64,000 nt of DNA from positions 55,142 through 119,141 of the forward strand of contig NZ_JALLPO010000033.1 in the NCBI RefSeq assembly GCF_023276435.1, given 5' to 3'. Within the stretch, counting starts at the first letter, position 1; every line of letters begins with the position of its first letter. Below, piece after piece: positions 54,041 to 62,166 of the stretch. The notes beneath the pieces are model-generated. The model saw nothing but the letters and a program-made list of their open reading frames with translations, ran no database searches and had not been told where the DNA came from. The translations under genes and the position numbers were made by a program. Origin of the DNA: Sphaerisporangium perillae (GTDB lineage: Bacteria > Actinomycetota > Actinomycetes > Streptosporangiales > Streptosporangiaceae).

Positions 54041-54616
54041 GGGGGAGACCACGCAGCTCACCAGGACGCCTTCCGCCCCGGCCGGGCGGGCCGCCTGCCA
54101 CGTGCCCGCGGGCACGAGAGCCTGCGGCACCTCGCCGTCCTCCACGCCGGGACCGAGTGTGATCGCCTGCTCGTGGCCCGGCCGGTCGCCGGTGCCGCCC
54201 AGCAGGAGGGTCAGCGGGCCGCCCCGGTGCCAGAACCACACCTCGTCCGAGCGGACGACGTGCCAGACCGACTCCTCACCGGGCTGGAGCAGAAAGTAGA
54301 TGCCCGTCGCGCTCTGCCGCGTCCCGCCGTATCCGGCCGGTTCGAAGCCCGCCGACGTCCGCCAGGTCTCGCGGTACCACCCGCCCTCAGGGTGGGGGAG
54401 CAGGCCGAGCGCGTCGGCCACAGCGGGACGCTCCTGCAGCGCGACGAACCTCCCCGACACGTCCCTGCGCAGGAACCTCAGCCGTCCGTCGTCGTCCACG
54501 GCGACGACCGCTTCGGCCTCGGTGAGGCTCTCGTTCGCGACACGCAGGGCCTCACCGTCGTCCGCGGCGGGGAGCGAAGGCCCGTCCGGGTACGCGGAGA
54601 GCGTCGTGATGAGCAC
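54008..54616 (-). CDS. Cupin_5 (DUF985) domain protein
   Basis: The 202-residue protein carries the DUF985 cupin: ALGLLPHPEGGWYRETW, GTRQSATGIYFLLQPGEESVWHVV, SDEVWFWHRGGPL and the conserved terminus VSPGFDFADF. The N-terminal 60 residues look like a small separate lobe (EALRVANESLTEAEAVVAVD). Start GTG 54616 lies inside the first unit of a 37-base tandem repeat, so three further copies of the start region lie upstream. Both gene ends are thus embedded in repeats. Function of DUF985 cupins is unknown. Confidence 0.82.
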   Translation of the reverse strand: MLITTLSAYPDGPSLPAADDGEALRVANESLTEAEAVVAVDDDGRLRFLRRDVSGRFVALQERPAVADALGLLPHPEGGWYRETWRTSAGFEPAGYGGTRQSATGIYFLLQPGEESVWHVVRSDEVWFWHRGGPLTLLLGGTGDRPGHEQAITLGPGVEDGEVPQALVPAGTWQAARPAGAEGVLVSCVVSPGFDFADFRAI

Positions 54617-54746
54617 GCCGCCGATCTTATGCGGGGAACGTCGTGATGAGCACGCCGCCGATCTTTCGCGGGGAACGTCGTGATGAGCACGCCGCCGATC
54701 TTTCGCGGGGAACGTCATGATGAGTACTCCGCCGATCTTTCGCGGG
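54603..54746 (-). repeat. 37-bp tandem repeat covering the cupin start codon, four copies
   Basis: Units at 54603-54639, 54640-54676, 54677-54713 and 54714-54746 (partial). On the minus strand each contains GATCGGCGGCGTGCTCATCA (the last, diverged unit has ATGA forms), that is the region around the cupin GTG start. The outermost copy overlaps the end of the MFS gene. Copies 2 and 3 are identical. Confidence 0.92.
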
Positions 54747-56130
54747 CGCCGCCCGCGGGGAGGTTCCGCACGTCCGGTACGGCCAGGACGACGAAGCCCG
54801 CGATGGCCTGCCAGACCGCGCCGAAGCCCAGCACCGCCGTGACGCCGGCGACGGAGGCCACCGGCCCGGCCGCGGCCAGCCCGACGGGGCCGAGGACGAA
54901 CGCTCCCACGGTGGTGAGAGAGGTGATCCGCGCGAGAACCCCCGCCGGCAGGTACTGCTGGTTCGTGGTCGCGTAGAGCGTGCCGCAGACCGCGGAGCCG
55001 GCGCCGGCGACCAGCGCCGCGCCCGCGATGGCCGCAGGGGACAGACCCGCGGCGATGGCGGCCGAAGGGAGAGCCCAGCCGAACGTGGCGACCGTCGCGA
55101 CCAGCAGCGGACGGCGCGGCACGCGGCCGCCCATCATGGCCAGACCGCCGCAGACGGCACCGGCGCCGTAGCAGGCCATGACCAGGCCCCAGGCCCCGGC
55201 CCCACCGAGCCGCTCCTCGGCGACGACCGGCCCCAGCACGAGGAACGGCGCCCACACGAGCAGGTTGAACAACGTGAACTGCAAGGTGGTCACCCACAGC
55301 CAGGTCCGCCCACGAAAGTGCCCTCACCCTTCCCGCATCCCCGCTCCTTCACCCGTCCCCGTCTCTGGTCGCATCCCCTCCCGCATCGCCGCTCCTTCGT
55401 TCGTCCCGGTATCTCCTCGCATCCCTGTTCCGCTCGTCCCCGCCTCTTCTCGCAGCCCCGCCCACTCCCGCACCCCCGATCGGCCGGGGAAGCCGCGCCG
55501 GCCGCGTCTCGGGACGTGATCGGAAACGCGCAGGAGGGCGAGCGCGACGACGCTCACCGCGTAGGTGCCCGAGTCCAGCGCCACGACCACGCCGGGACCC
55601 ACCACCGCGACGGCGAGCCCGGCGAGCGCCGGCCCGCCCACCGACGCCATCGACTGGGCCAGCCCCGCCAGCGCGTTGGCGTCCCGCAATCCGCCCTCGT
55701 ACGAGGCGCCGCCCGCAGCCACCCGGGGGATGAGGGCTCCCCGCGCCGGCATGTAGAACGCCTCCCCGATGCCCCAGACCGCGACGAGCGCGACGAACGC
55801 CCAGATGGGCGGGTGACCGAGGAGCAGCAACCCGCCGAGGACCGCCTGGGTGAGGCAACGCAGGACGTCGGAGGCCAGCATGACCCGCCGGGGCCCCAGG
55901 CGGTCGGCGATCACGCCCCCGTACGTCAGGAGCACGACCATCGGGACGATCCTCGCCGCCATGACGTACCCGAGGTCGGACCGCGTGCCCCCGCCGCCGA
56001 GCACCGCGAAGGTCACGGCCAGCGACGACATCGACGAACCGAGCATCGAGGTCGCCTCGCCGATGAAGAACAGCCGCTGGTTCCGATGGGACAACGCCAC
56101 CAGCCGCCGTCGAATGAGGTTCCACGCCAT
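54715..56130 (-). pseudogene. MFS transporter interrupted by one in-frame TGA
   Basis: Two same-frame halves form one 12-helix MFS exporter of about 470 codons. The N-half (56130-55327) has six helices with GGVIADRLGPRRV (motif A). The C-half (55323-54715) continues RTWLWVTTLQFTLFNLLVWA and ends in helices. They are joined through a low-complexity linker (repeats such as TGTNEGAAMREG) and separated only by TGA at 55324-55326. No frameshift is needed. Either the gene is a nonsense pseudogene, the stop is read through, the halves are translated separately (GTG 55293 is available), or the base is a sequencing error. Confidence 0.85.
55331..55480 (-). repeat. 48-bp imperfect repeat in the MFS interdomain linker
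   Basis: Units starting TCCCGCATC at 55331 and 55379 (48 bases, 16 codons) and a diverged third from about 55427 encode the Gly/Thr/Glu/Arg-rich linker just before the in-frame TGA. The expansion is in frame. Confidence 0.7.
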
Positions 56131-56422
56131 GTCGCACCACCCTGACGCGCCAACCAGCCGGTTCGCAATCGCCAGGCTAAGAAAGGTTGAGTCCCTATAC
56201 TGCAGGATCTCCGCACAGGCTCGCAGCGACGTATGACATCAAATCTGCTGCTCCCACCTGCCCATTTCGCCGCGCTACACTCGTTACGCACCTATCGGCA
56301 GATCCATATTTACTGCGGCATCTTGCTCCACGAGCTACCCGCAGCGTCCACTATTTACTGCGGCATACCCCCATTACCCGCACCCCAGCCGAAGCCCTCC
56401 CCACCGCAATTGAGAGGTAGGC
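56131..56422. other. Divergent leader between MFS gene and integrase leader ORF
   Basis: About 290 bases, lower in GC than its surroundings. TATTTACTGCGGCAT occurs twice (about 56307-56321 and 56351-56365), 44 bases apart, as a direct repeat that could be an operator or recombination site. No gene seen. GAGAGG just before ATG 56423 is the ribosome site of the leader ORF. Confidence 0.5.
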
Positions 56423-56620
56423 ATGACGTCACCAGTTGGGCCCACCGAGTACGCGGTGGCCAGCGATCACCGTGGCTACAAGGTCGGCATGGCGTCCCCC
56501 GCCGGGCCGGTCGAGTGCGGGGCGGCAGTAGATCAGATGGCGATGGTGAGGTGGGCGTGACGTCATCATCCGCGCCCGTTGAGTACGCGGTGGCGATCGA
56601 TCACTACCTGGCGACGTTGC
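56411..56620 (+). repeat. Triplicated ribosome-site and start region of the integrase gene
   Basis: Three units begin at ATG 56423, ATG 56489 and GTG 56557 (periods 66 and 68). Each has an AGGT-N-GGC ribosome-site-like box directly before the start (AGGTAGGC, AGGTCGGC, AGGTGGGC) and then codes M(T/A)S-x3-P-x-E-(Y/C)-(A/G). The third unit starts the real integrase frame. Confidence 0.8.
56423..56560 (+). CDS. 45-codon leader ORF overlapping the integrase start
   Basis: ATG 56423 (GAGAGGTAGGC upstream) opens 45 codons: MTSPVGPTEYAVASDH ..., and ends in TGA 56558-56560, overlapping the integrase GTG 56557 as GTGA. Its residues 1-16 and 23-38 are copies of the integrase N-terminus, so it arose by tandem duplication of the start region. 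It could couple translation to the integrase frame, or simply be a duplication by-product. Confidence 0.5.
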   Translation: MTSPVGPTEYAVASDHRGYKVGMASPAGPVECGAAVDQMAMVRWA

Positions 56621-57369
56621 AGCTCGGGGAGGCTTCGCGCCGGGTCTACCGCATCGCGCTCGCCACGTGGGCGTGGCCTCTCGTCTGCAGGACCCCACCG
56701 CACGGCAAGGCTCGCCGCGGCGCCGTCCCGCCCATCGTGCCGCTGGCTCTGCTGGACGACCCCGGCACCGCTCAGCGCCTGCGAGCGGCGCTGAGCGAGC
56801 GCGCCGCGACCGCGGATCCCCGCACCCTGAGCCGGGAACTCTCCATCCTGCGCGGCGCGCTCGCCTGGTGGCGCATCCAGGGCTGGATCCAGGGTGACCC
56901 GCTACAGCGGCTCCGTCCTCCGGCGGCCCCGGCTCCGACGCCCACGGTGCTCTCTCCCGAACAGATGGCGCTGATCTTCGAGCTGCCGGCCGGTCTCCGT
57001 GAACAGACGTGCTGGCGCCTGCTGTACGAGACGGCCGCGCCGGTGGAACGCGTTCTCGCCCTCGACGTGGACGACCTCGACCTGGCCCGACGGCGGGTAC
57101 GCGGCACCCCGGCGATGCGCTGGGGCGCAGGAACGGCACGGCTCCTGCCACTGCTCCTGCTCGGCCGGACCAGCGGCCCCCTCCTGCTGACGCAACGGCG
57201 GGCGGGGCCCGCCACTCCGCCACGTGATAGATGCTCCGTGAGCGGCCGGGCACGGCTCTCCTACCGGCGCGCCGCCGAACTGTTCACCGCCGCCACCAGC
57301 AGCCTGGATCCAGACGGCCACGGCTGGACGCTACGCCACCTACGATCAGCAGGCCTCGCCCACCACTGA
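56557..57369 (+). pseudogene. Degenerate tyrosine-recombinase/integrase, C-terminus truncated
   Basis: The frame codes 270 residues. A core-binding-like domain (DHYLATLQLGEASRRVYRI) is followed by catalytic-domain landmarks: LLYETAAPVERVLALDVDDLDL and GWTLRHLRSAGLAHH, the latter with the usual LRH box. The first catalytic Arg (normally in an AARAEE/GLRxSE context) is replaced by APVER, and the frame stops right after AHH, so the region with the second His/Trp and the nucleophilic Tyr is missing. No continuation is seen in other frames downstream. Enzymatic recombination is therefore unlikely. Its origin is probably an old integrated element. Confidence 0.75.
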
Positions 57370-57486
57370 CGCCCGCCCCAGCGCCTGGGCGGCGAACGCG
57401 GTGCCCGCACCGAGCTCACCGAACCCATCAGGGCACCCGTGAGGCCCGCCAGGCCACCCCGCAAGCCAAGCACACCGAACACCGAC

Positions 57487-57530
57487 CGCCACCTGCTCTG
57501 AGCAGGCACCGCCACCTGCTCTGAGCAGGC
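57487..57530. repeat. Two tandem palindromes CCTGCTCTGAGCAGG
   Basis: The perfect 15-base palindrome (7-base arms) occurs at 57492-57506 and 57515-57529, inside a 23-base direct repeat. It lies in the 414-base gap downstream of the integrase remnant, which otherwise holds only the VOC-end repeats. Possible operator pair or a simple duplicated hairpin. Confidence 0.6.
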
Positions 57531-57560
57531 CAGGCCCCTCTGGGCTGACACGCCATTTGT

Positions 57561-57796
57561 GCGGACCTGGGCCGTCTCGGTCGCTGTGTCGGCTAGGCGG
57601 ACATGGACCCCGTTGGACGGTGTATCGGCTGGAAAGGCGGACCTGTCAGGTTGGCGCGGGGGTGGGCAGGTCCGGACGCCGTCGGACCATGTATCGCCTC
57701 ACAGTCCTGGCTCTCTCAGATGGCGCGGGAAGGGCAGGTCCAGAAACCATCGGACCGTGTGTCGCCTGACAGTTCCGGCTCTCTCAGGTGACGCGT
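57561..57796 (-). repeat. About 67-bp tandem repeats of the 3' end of the VOC gene
   Basis: The segment spanning the VOC stop (57731-57796) is repeated at 57664-57730 (close), 57597-57662 (diverged) and partly at 57561-57596. Shared landmarks are GGGCAGGTCC, CGGACC-TGT and CTCTCAG-TG-CGCG, the last being the gene's final codons and stop on the minus strand. Confidence 0.75.
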
Positions 57797-58137
57797 GGGC
57801 CGAGCACGCAGAACTCGTTGCCCTCGGGGTCGGCCAGCACGACCCAGGGTTGGGCGCCCTGGCCCACGTCGGCCGGCCGAGCGCCGAGCGCGAGCAACCG
57901 GTCGACCTCGGCCTGCTGCTCCTGCGGCCGGAAGTCCAGGTGCAGCCGGTTCTTGCCCTTCTTCTCCTCGGGCACGCGGACGAAGATGATCCCGGGCAGG
58001 ATGTCGGGGGCCACCCGGATCTCGTACTCCTCCGCCGAATCGTTGACGACGACCCAGCCGAGCGCCTTGGTCCACCACTCGCCGAGCGCCACCGGATCGG
58101 CGGCGTCGATCACTACTTGCTCCCAGATCAGACTCAT
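57784..58137 (-). CDS. VOC (glyoxalase/bleomycin-resistance-like) domain protein
   Basis: The 117-residue protein is a single vicinal-oxygen-chelate module: MSLIWEQVVIDAADPVALGE, then NRLHLDFRPQEQQAEVDRLL and VLADPEGNEFCVL. It matches the small glyoxalase-like family common in actinomycetes, which bind a metal or small ligand. Substrate unknown. Upstream lies a 30-base repeat array and downstream its own 3' end is tandemly repeated. Confidence 0.87.
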   Translation of the reverse strand: MSLIWEQVVIDAADPVALGEWWTKALGWVVVNDSAEEYEIRVAPDILPGIIFVRVPEEKKGKNRLHLDFRPQEQQAEVDRLLALGARPADVGQGAQPWVVLADPEGNEFCVLGPRVT

Positions 58138-58187
58138 GGTCCACCCGTACCCACCGCACAGCCCGTATTCCTACCTCGACTCACTAC

Positions 58188-58345
58188 GGCTTCAGCACGA
58201 ATGATCCGGCCCACCCGCTTTCTGCCGGAATGACCCGGACCACACCGGCTTCGGCGCGAAGTGTTCCGGCCCACCCGGCTTCGGCGGGGGTGTTCCGGAC
58301 CGCATGGCTTCGGTCTGGCTGCTCCGCGCCGCACGGGCTTCGACC
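58188..58345. repeat. 29-30-bp minisatellite between VOC and SWIM genes
   Basis: Five units begin at 58188, 58217, 58247, 58277 and 58306, with a partial sixth from 58336. Consensus GGCTTCGGC-N6-GTTCCGGCCC. The rest of the 559-base gap 58138-58696 shows no gene; the upstream part of the SWIM open frame (58481-58696) is not family-like. Confidence 0.85.
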
Positions 58346-58696
58346 CGGCCACCTTGGCCTCCGGCGATTCGCTCGCACTGTTCGCTCGCACTGTGCGGAT
58401 GTGGTGACCAGTGGTCTGCGCTGGGTGGCCTCCCTTCTGCTCGGTGTGGTGCTGTCGCAGGGCGCCGTGGCGGTGAGTAGGTGTACGGCGATGCCGGCAC
58501 CCTCGTACGGCGGGCAAGCCAGCGGACGTTCGTGGACACCTCTAGCTCTTTCATGAGCCCTTTCTCGTGCTCTTTCCGCTGCGAGCCGGGGTCCGCCAGG
58601 CCGGTTGGTCGCCATGGTGAGCGGCGTGTGCGGTCGGGGTCCGCGCGCCTGCGTGAGGACGGAATTTTGTCGGAGGCCGTCGCTAGTGTGCCGGTC

Positions 58697-60514
58697 GTGA
58701 TCGAACGTTGGAGCCGTGATCAAGTGCTCGCGCTCGCCCCCGACGCCTCTTCCCAAAAGGGTGCGCAGAGCGTGAGCACGCCGGCGAAGTGGTCGGCGAT
58801 GGGGGTCATGCCCGAGGTGCTCTGGGGCGAGTGCAAGGGCAGTGGCACCAAGCCGTATCTCGCGTGCGTCGACCTTGGCGACCCCGCCTACCGGTGCAGC
58901 TGCCCGAGCCGCAAGTTCCCCTGCAAGCACGCTCTCGGTCTCCTCTTGCTGTGGTCGGCCGACAGTGTGCCGTCGGCCGAGTCCTCTCCTGCCTGGGTCG
59001 CCGAGTGGCTTCAGCAGCGCCGCGCCCGCGCCGTCAAGGCCGCCGCGACCTCTGACGGCGCGTCCCCTGACGGCGCCCCTTCCGACCATGACGCTTCTGA
59101 CGGTGGCGCCCCTGATCGTGCTGCTTCTGATGGTGACGTCTCTGACAGTGGCGCCTCCGATCGTGCTGCTTCTGACGATGGTGACGTCTCTGACGGCGAC
59201 GTCTCTTATGCGGACGCGTCTCCACCCGGGCCAGGCCGGACTGACCGGTCCCGGGTCGGCACCGGTGACGGCGCGGCGGCCGACCGGCGTGCGGCCCAGC
59301 GTGAGCAGCGTGTGGCCGCCGGGCTGTCCGAACTCGAGCGATGGCTCGCAGACCAGATCGGGCAGGGCCTCGCCACGGCGCGGCAGAACGCTCCGGCGCA
59401 GTGGGAAGAGCTGACCCGGCGGCTGGTCGACGCGCAGGCGCCCGGTGTCGCGGGCGTCGTCGGGCGGTTGCCCCGCGTGCTGACGGAGGAAGACTGGCCG
59501 GCCCGCCTGCTCGGGGAGTACGGCCTGCTCCACCTGCTCGCCGTCGGCCACCGCCGCGCCCCGGAGCTTCCCGCGCCACTGCGGGACACGATCCGGTCGC
59601 GGGTGGGTTTCCCCACCCCACGTGAGGAGGTGCTCGCGGGCGCGACACAGCGTGACCACTGGGTGGTGCTCGGCGGGCGTGACGAGGAGCAGGACCGCCT
59701 GGTCTCGCGGCGGGTCTGGCTGTGGGGGCGCAGGAGTGGCAGACCCGCGCTCGTGCTGTCCTTCGCTCCGGCGGGCCAGGCTCTGGACGCCTCGCTGGTC
59801 GTCGGCACCACCATCGACGCCGACCTCGCCTTCTATCCCGGAGCCTCCCCGCTGCGCGCGCTGGTGGCCGTCCGGCACGAGGTCATGCCTCCCGGCGCTC
59901 CGGCGGGGTCCGGGGTCCGGGTGGCACTGAGAGAAGTGGCCGCCGCGCTCGAAGGCGACCCCTGGCTTGAGTCCTGGCCCGTCGTGCTGGGCCCCGTCGT
60001 CCCCGCCAGGCAGGCCGACCGCTGGCTCCTAGCAGACGCAGACGTACACGTAAGCGCGGACGCAGATGCCACCCCCAATGCGGACCCCGATCACGACCCC
60101 GCCCACGCCCGCGACGCAGACGTAGACGCGGAGCCGGACGCCACCTCACATGCGGACCCCGCTCAGGACCCCGCCCACGACCACGACGCGGGCGCAGGCT
60201 CCGCTCTCGACGCGGCCGACGACGCGACCCCAGACGCGGACGACCACACCGCTCCCGCTCCCGCGCTCCACGCGGATGACGCCACCCTCCGCGCAGACCC
60301 CGCTCCGGCCCGCGACGCCGATGTTGACGCCGCCGTCTCCGCCGGCGCACCGGGAGGAATCGACGGGATGCCGTTGCATCCGTCGGTCGGGGTTCCCTGG
60401 CGGCTGCTCGCCGTGTCCGGGGGCCATCCGCTCACCGTGGCGGCCGAATGGACGCCGCGGGGGCTGCGCCCGCTCACCACATGGGACGAAGAAGGCCAGG
60501 TGGTGGTGCTGTGA
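58697..60514 (+). CDS. SWIM zinc-finger protein
   Basis: The protein of about 605 residues starts VIERWSRDQVLALAPDASSQ, as in actinobacterial SWIM proteins that travel with DUF5691 and MoxR genes. The SWIM finger is YRCSCPSRKFPCKHALGLL (CxC-x6-CxH). Two long low-complexity segments interrupt it: an Asp/Ala/Ser-rich stretch (about residues 115-185) and an Asp/Ala/His-rich stretch (about 450-555), both apparently expanded. GTG 58697 is preferred; the frame to 58481 has no support. The gene is joined to the DUF5691 gene by GTGA. SWIM domains bind nucleic acid or protein; the role here is unknown. Confidence 0.85.
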   Translation: MIERWSRDQVLALAPDASSQKGAQSVSTPAKWSAMGVMPEVLWGECKGSGTKPYLACVDLGDPAYRCSCPSRKFPCKHALGLLLLWSADSVPSAESSPAWVAEWLQQRRARAVKAAATSDGASPDGAPSDHDASDGGAPDRAASDGDVSDSGASDRAASDDGDVSDGDVSYADASPPGPGRTDRSRVGTGDGAAADRRAAQREQRVAAGLSELERWLADQIGQGLATARQNAPAQWEELTRRLVDAQAPGVAGVVGRLPRVLTEEDWPARLLGEYGLLHLLAVGHRRAPELPAPLRDTIRSRVGFPTPREEVLAGATQRDHWVVLGGRDEEQDRLVSRRVWLWGRRSGRPALVLSFAPAGQALDASLVVGTTIDADLAFYPGASPLRALVAVRHEVMPPGAPAGSGVRVALREVAAALEGDPWLESWPVVLGPVVPARQADRWLLADADVHVSADADATPNADPDHDPAHARDADVDAEPDATSHADPAQDPAHDHDAGAGSALDAADDATPDADDHTAPAPALHADDATLRADPAPARDADVDAAVSAGAPGGIDGMPLHPSVGVPWRLLAVSGGHPLTVAAEWTPRGLRPLTTWDEEGQVVVL

Positions 60515-62103
60515 TCACGGTCGAAGAGTGGGAGCGACTGGTGTCCGCGGCGCTGGTCGGCACCGACCGGCGTCCTGTGCCCGATCTCCTGGGCCAGGCG
60601 GCGGCGCACACGGTGGGGGCACGGGCGGGGCAGCGGCTCCATAGGGGCGAGCCGCTGCCCGTCGCGCCTCCCGAGGAGCAGCCGCCCGTGCCGCGTCCGG
60701 CGGGTGAGCGGGTGGCCCGCATTCTCGGCGGTGAGCAGCCCCGGCTGCTGCCCGAATGGCTGGAGGCCGCCGCCGCCCGGGGGTACCGCCTGCCGCCGAA
60801 GCTGCTCCCTCCCGTGCTCGATCACGGGTCACGTGACCGGTCCCTGCGGCCTCCCATCGGCGTGCTGGCGGGAGCCAGAGGCCGGTGGCTGGCCTCCCTC
60901 AACCCCGCCTGGGCCTATCTCCTGGAGGAGGCCACCGTCCGTCCCGCCACCGTCTCGGCCGGTGCTCCCGTAGCCCTTCATCCCGCCTCGACCGGCGCTC
61001 CCGCGCCCTCTCAATCCCTCTCGGCAGGTGCTCCTGTGCCCCCTGACTCCGCCTCGGCGACCGATGGTGGCGCGCCAGACGGCTCGGGTCCCACGGACGA
61101 GGCCGGTGGTGCCGGCGATGTCAGCGGCGCTGGTGAGGAGGACGGGGTGGAGACGCATCAGCTATGGGAGTTCGGCACGCGAGGTGATCGACTGGCCTAC
61201 CTCAGGGGTCTGCGCGCGGCCGATCCGGCGAAGGCGCGGGCGCTGCTGCGGCGAGGCTGGGAGAGCGAGTCCCCGGAGGACCGCGCGGCGTTCGTCCACG
61301 CGCTGGCAGAGGGACTGTCGATGGCCGACGAGCCGTTCCTGGAAGCCGCGCTCGACGACCGCCGGCGCGAGGTCAGAAGCCAGGCCGCCGACCTGCTGAC
61401 CAGGCTTCCCGCCTCGCGGCTCGGCCGCAGGATGGCCGACCGTGCGGCCCGTTGCCTCAGGCTGTCCGACGACGGTGACCGGCTGCTCGCCGAGCCCCCC
61501 GCGGCCTGTGACGCCGGCATGGAGCGCGACGGGGTCCGTTCGCGTGCCCCGGGCGGCACCGGCCAGCGGAGCTGGTGGCTCCAGCAGGTCATCGCCCACA
61601 CCCCGCTCGTGTTCTGGACCGCCCACTTCGGCCGCACGGCGAAGCAGATCGTCGCACTGAACATCGGTGACTGGTCGCGGGAGATCAGGCTCGGCTGGGA
61701 GCGGGCGGCCGTGCTGCAGAACGATCCCACGTGGGCACGGGCGCTGTTCGCCGTGGAGCCGCTGACCGACCTGCTCGCCGTGCTTCCTCCCGGAGAGCGA
61801 GCGGACAAGGCCGCAGAGCTGGTGCGCGACCAGCCCGTGGACGGCCAGTTGATCATGATGCTCGGCGGAGTGCCGGCTCCTTGGGGGGCCGCGCTGGCCA
61901 AGGCCGTGCTCGAGAAGATCCTGGACACGGCGGGACGCCAGCCGTGGAACCTCGGCGAACTGGTGCGTCTGGCCGGAGAGCGCGTCGACCCGGCCGTGCA
62001 CGACATCGCGGCGCGGCTGTCGCCCGAGCCGCCCGTCCAGGAAGTTGCCGCCACCCTGCGGTTCCGCTTCGACATGCTCGCGGAGCTGGAGCCACGACCG
62101 TGA
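60511..62103 (+). CDS. DUF5691 family protein
   Basis: The 530-residue protein begins ITVEEWERLVSAALVGTDRR, the DUF5691 hallmark, and is mostly helical, with HEAT-like stretches (AADPAKARALLRRGWESESP). A Ser/Ala/Gly/Pro-rich insert (about 150-215, with repeated SAGAPV units) looks expanded. GTG 60511 overlaps the SWIM stop. Function is unknown; the family is known mainly from co-occurrence with SWIM, MoxR and DUF5682 genes. Confidence 0.85.
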   Translation: MITVEEWERLVSAALVGTDRRPVPDLLGQAAAHTVGARAGQRLHRGEPLPVAPPEEQPPVPRPAGERVARILGGEQPRLLPEWLEAAAARGYRLPPKLLPPVLDHGSRDRSLRPPIGVLAGARGRWLASLNPAWAYLLEEATVRPATVSAGAPVALHPASTGAPAPSQSLSAGAPVPPDSASATDGGAPDGSGPTDEAGGAGDVSGAGEEDGVETHQLWEFGTRGDRLAYLRGLRAADPAKARALLRRGWESESPEDRAAFVHALAEGLSMADEPFLEAALDDRRREVRSQAADLLTRLPASRLGRRMADRAARCLRLSDDGDRLLAEPPAACDAGMERDGVRSRAPGGTGQRSWWLQQVIAHTPLVFWTAHFGRTAKQIVALNIGDWSREIRLGWERAAVLQNDPTWARALFAVEPLTDLLAVLPPGERADKAAELVRDQPVDGQLIMMLGGVPAPWGAALAKAVLEKILDTAGRQPWNLGELVRLAGERVDPAVHDIAARLSPEPPVQEVAATLRFRFDMLAELEPRP

Positions 62104-62166
62104 TCACTTCTGTCCTGACGACCGCCATCGACCGGGCCCACTACGCGAGAGCGAGCTGAAGCCGAG

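Noticed and set aside
53808..54299. Plus-strand 163-codon open frame across the cupin 3' repeats
   Set aside because: Its repetitive Lys/Ser/Pro-rich translation comes from the repeat array and antisense of the cupin gene; no ribosome site of note.
55324..55326. Selenocysteine or other recoding of the TGA inside the MFS gene
   Set aside because: No selenocysteine-type family is known for this transporter position and no convincing stem-loop follows; nonsense mutation, split gene or sequencing error is simpler.
56233..56556. Upstream extension of the integrase frame to 56233
   Set aside because: The extension is not integrase-like; the GTG at 56557 has a ribosome site and starts the conserved part.
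58188..58345. CRISPR array
   Set aside because: Units are contiguous 29-30-base copies without unique spacers and no cas gene is near.
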